Assembly: GCF_000220395.1 (NCBI RefSeq)
Contig: NW_004086157.1
Coordinates: 1-51,318, forward strand
Origin: Ichthyophthirius multifiliis
Taxonomy: Eukaryota > Ciliophora > Oligohymenophorea > Hymenostomatida
Reading direction: 5' to 3'
Length of the DNA: 51,318 nt
Shown: one piece after another, positions 48,822 through 51,318 of the stretch
Layout: each line of letters starts with the position of its first letter
How positions within the stretch are numbered: position 1 is the stretch's first letter
Notes under the pieces: generated by a model
Seen by the model: the letters and a program-made list of their open reading frames with translations, nothing else
The model's database searches: none
What the model was told of the DNA's origin: nothing
Made by a program: the position numbers and the translations under genes

Positions 48822-49290
48822 TCAAAAATAATAATTTAATTATTTTAAAAAATTACATTTATATATTTATTTATTTTTTTTAAAAAAAAAATACAATTAA
48901 AAAAAAAATGAATTTTTAAAATATATAATCTCAATATCCTTAATAAAATTAACCAATATATGTATACAACTAAACCTAAAATTAATAAAAATAAATTAAG
49001 CCACAATAATAAATATATCCATAAACAGTATAATAAACTCAAAATATTATTCCAATTTCATAAATAATTTAAAATTCATAAACTAAAAATAAAATTTGTA
49101 AATATAAAAATATAAAAAAATTATAAAAAAAAAAATAGTAAACTCATCAAAAGGTATAACTCAATTAAAATAATATCCGTAAAAAGAAACAACAGAATAA
49201 TTAATAAATAAAGAAAATAAGATAAAAAAAATCAATTTAACAAATGATATAATAAAAAGCCCATAATAGATATTAAATAAAAATAAAGAA
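48822..49290 (-). CDS. small multipass membrane ORF with one in-frame TGA
   Basis: On the minus strand one frame gives several hydrophobic helices: GLFIISFVKLIFFILFSLF, then FFFIIFLYFYIYKFYFQFM, then FEFIILFMDIFIIVAQFIFI, and a short tail KDIEIIYFKNS, ending at TGA (TCA 48822-48824). A TGA occurs in frame at 49163-49161 between SVVSFYGYYFN and VIPFDEF. It could be a sequencing error, an in-frame 3n intron (a GTTGTTTC...GATGAG block of 51 bases would remove it), or a real stop with a relic beyond. TAA and TAG also occur in frame as Gln, so this is not mitochondrial code. No family recognised; start not found. Confidence 0.4.
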
Positions 49291-49300
49291 TTATAATAAA

Positions 49301-49323
49301 ATGAATTATAAAATTAATAATAA

Positions 49324-49372
<49 letters not shown>

Positions 49373-51299
49373 TGAATATGAACAAGAAATAGAGGAAGAT
49401 GAAGAATAAGAAAAATAAATTAGATAATAAATATAGGAATAATTAGAAGATTTTAAATAAGAATTAATTGTAAATTATGAATAAACATTAAATGAATATT
49501 CTAATGAAAATGAATAAACTTCAAAGTAAAAAATATAAATATTTATAAATGTACATATATATATATAATAAGAACCATCGATAATTTAAAAAGATATATT
49601 TAATAAAATTCTAACGACCTATAATAAATACATATAAAAATGTCTTAAATAAATGATTAAATAAATTAGGAGAATCACTTAGAAGTATAAGATTAAGAAT
49701 TTATAAAATAAAAATTTATTAAAATGTAAGAAATATAAACAAAAAATCCTTTTATGGATTTAGAATAATAATAGAAAGAAGTTAAGGAAGAACTTGAAAA
49801 TTTAAAGTAAAAGTTTATTAATGATATAGAATTTTAGACTAATTAAGTATTCTTAAATGTTTAATTTAAAAATGAATAAGAAAATTTTGATATAAATTAA
49901 TAAATGGACTCTATTAAAAATTTTTGGGATGAAAAAATAATTAATTTTAGACAAGAAGTTGATATTTAATTAAATAAAATTGAAAATAAAATTAAAGATG
50001 TTTCTTAAGAATAAATTGTTATTTAAAATAATAATAATAATAAATAGGAAATATATGATTCATTTGAAAATTGTATTGAAGTTTTTGAAGGCGAATTAAT
50101 GAAAATTAAAGCCTTAATAGACAGTAAATTGGATAAATAATAGCTAAACTAGGTAATTTAAGGGTATAAAAATATAAAAGAATGTGAATATATTGGAAAA
50201 ATAAACTAAGAGTTAAATGTTTTGAAGGATTAAATATAAAAAAGTTCAATTTAAGTTGAAAAGGATGCATTTTTATTAGAAGATTAGTTAAAAAATTTCG
50301 AGAAAAATGTAAATTAGAAGCTTGAAGTATTATAGAATTAAGATAATAATCAAAATTTAATAGAGAAACTAAAAAATGGTATTGAAGAAATATAAAAGCA
50401 ATACATTTTTTTATAAAAAGAGTTAAAAAACTATGAAAATAGTTAAAATAATTAAAAAAGTTTGAGTGAAATTTAATTTTTAAAAATAGAAAATGAAATA
50501 TAAAATTTAGATGAAAAAAATAATTTTTTAAAAGAAAATTTTGTTAAAAAATAACTTGAAGAAAGCTGTTAAAATTTCGATTTTTAAGTAGAAGAATTAA
50601 ATAAAAATATAAATACGCTTTTCGAATAAATGAATATATTTGAAACATAATTAAATGAAAATATTCAAGAATTTGATTTGAAAATAAACGGATGTTTCTA
50701 GGAATATGAAGGTCTTTTAGATGGTAAAAAAATAGACATTTTAACTTATGATGATAGAGATGATTGTGGATAATTATAAGATGTACTTTTATAATATGAA
50801 AATTTTAATAATGAAGTTAATTCTTATTTAAAAGATAATTAATTACAATAGGTTTTTATTTTAATAAAATTATATATATATTTTATATATATATATATAT
50901 ATATATTTTTACATATATATATTTTTTTATTTTTACATATATAATTATAATTTAAAATTATTTTTTATTATTTTTTATCATTATTTTACTTTTTAAAAAA
51001 ATACTCAAATAAAAAAAACTTAGTTTATTTTTATTGAAATTTTTTTTAGTTAATAATGTTATACTAATAATTATTAAAAAAATAAAAAATTTATTTGAAA
51101 TATTAATATATAATTTTATTTATAGTAAGATATAGGTATTAATTAATAAAGTAATTATTTATTAGATGCTGAAAATTTTGTTATTGATGAATATGGAAAT
51201 TATGTATGTGATTAAGAAGGGTAGAGAATTTAATTAAGTTAAGAATAAGTTAATAATTTAAAATAATTTGATTAATTTGAATAATAATATTAATAATGA
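49301..51299 (+). CDS. large coiled-coil protein, 5' end uncertain
   Basis: From the poly-Gln repeat the frame is uninterrupted once two introns are removed (49526-49572, 47 bp, phase 2; 50852-51125, 274 bp, phase 0). It begins QQQYEYEQEIEEDEEQEKQ, is strongly acidic, then forms long heptads (KEVKEELENLKQKFINDIEF; LKNGIEEIQKQYIFLQKELK; NEIQNLDEKNNFLKENFVKK). The C-terminal exon has a distinct non-coiled motif, VIDEYGNYVCDQEGQRIQL, just before TGA 51297-51299. No family recognised; a structural cytoskeletal protein is likely. The ATG at 49301 is out of frame with the main ORF, so the true start lies in an unseen exon or the repeat length is miscounted. Confidence 0.65.
49323..49371. repeat. 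(AAT/TAA)n repeat at the start of the last gene
   Basis: About 16 units. In the frame that continues into the coiled-coil protein the codon is TAA, giving poly-Gln. Confidence 0.85.
49526..49572 (+). other. 47-bp intron
   Basis: GTAAAAAAT...ATAATAAG, phase 2. Excision links TSK to TIDNLKRYIQQNSNDLQ in one frame. Confidence 0.75.
50852..51125 (+). other. 274-bp intron
   Basis: GTTTTTATTTT...TTTATAG, phase 0. It is the longest intron I can place and contains TA repeats. Confidence 0.65.
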
Positions 51300-51318
51300 A
51301 AAATAAATTATTATATTA

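Noticed and set aside
48822-49290. Nuclear insertion of mitochondrial DNA, suggested by TGA inside a hydrophobic ORF
   Set aside because: TAG and TAA also occur in the same frame, which would be stops in mitochondrial code.
1-51318. CRISPR arrays, prokaryotic operons or ribosome binding sites
   Set aside because: No spaced repeats. Introns, the stop-codon code and domain content are those of a ciliate nucleus.
1-51318. rRNA genes, transposase or reverse transcriptase
   Set aside because: No rRNA-like GC-richer conserved stretch and no recognisable transposase (DDE) or RT (YxDD-type) coding was seen on either strand.

Overview
The window looks like macronuclear-type DNA of an oligohymenophorean ciliate (Tetrahymena/Ichthyophthirius-like). 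Base composition is extremely AT-rich, and convincing proteins appear only when TAA and TAG are read as glutamine and TGA is the sole stop. Introns are GT...AG and mostly 38-84 bp. I translated both strands by eye with that code. ORFs that begin and end under the standard code are mostly fragments or shadows of the genes below. The species cannot be named from sequence alone.

Layout. 1-6.1 kb: a Q/N-rich coiled-coil gene (+), a weak hyper-AT-rich coding candidate (-), and a DENN-domain gene (+). 6.1-9.3 kb: AT-rich spacer. 9.3-13.6 kb, minus strand: a TPR protein, a small multi-exon gene and a coiled-coil protein. 13.7-19.9 kb, plus strand: an unrecognised gene, a small ORF and a coiled-coil gene with a conserved internal block. 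20-24.6 kb (-): a very large multipass membrane protein with a PAS domain. 24.6-26.3 kb: a short membrane-anchored ORF (+) and a weak candidate (-). 27.2-28.7 kb (-): a class I cyclic nucleotide phosphodiesterase. 29.4 kb: tRNA-Lys(UUU). 30.5-35.9 kb (+): a B-box protein, a coiled-coil protein and a MORN-repeat protein with a probable N-myristoylation signal. 37.1-45.3 kb (-): one giant guanylyl cyclase, a P4-ATPase-like half fused to a 12-TM cyclase half. 46.4-48.6 kb (+): an NCLX/CCX-type cation/Ca2+ exchanger. 48.8-49.3 kb (-): a small multipass ORF. 49.3-51.3 kb (+): a coiled-coil protein.

How the genes fit together. A cGMP-synthesising enzyme, a cyclic nucleotide phosphodiesterase, a Ca2+ exchanger and a PAS sensor lie within about 30 kb. 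They could belong to one signalling network, but eukaryotic gene adjacency is weak evidence. The cyclase is the most notable system: its ATPase half keeps the fold but has lost the catalytic signature motifs, and its cyclase domains are in swapped order.

Quality. Several genes, mainly between 9 and 19 kb and at 30-33 kb, need one-base shifts at A or T runs, while the PAS, MORN and 49-51 kb genes read through cleanly once introns are removed. Either homopolymer errors or local gene decay could explain this. Exact starts are uncertain for many genes because first exons are short.
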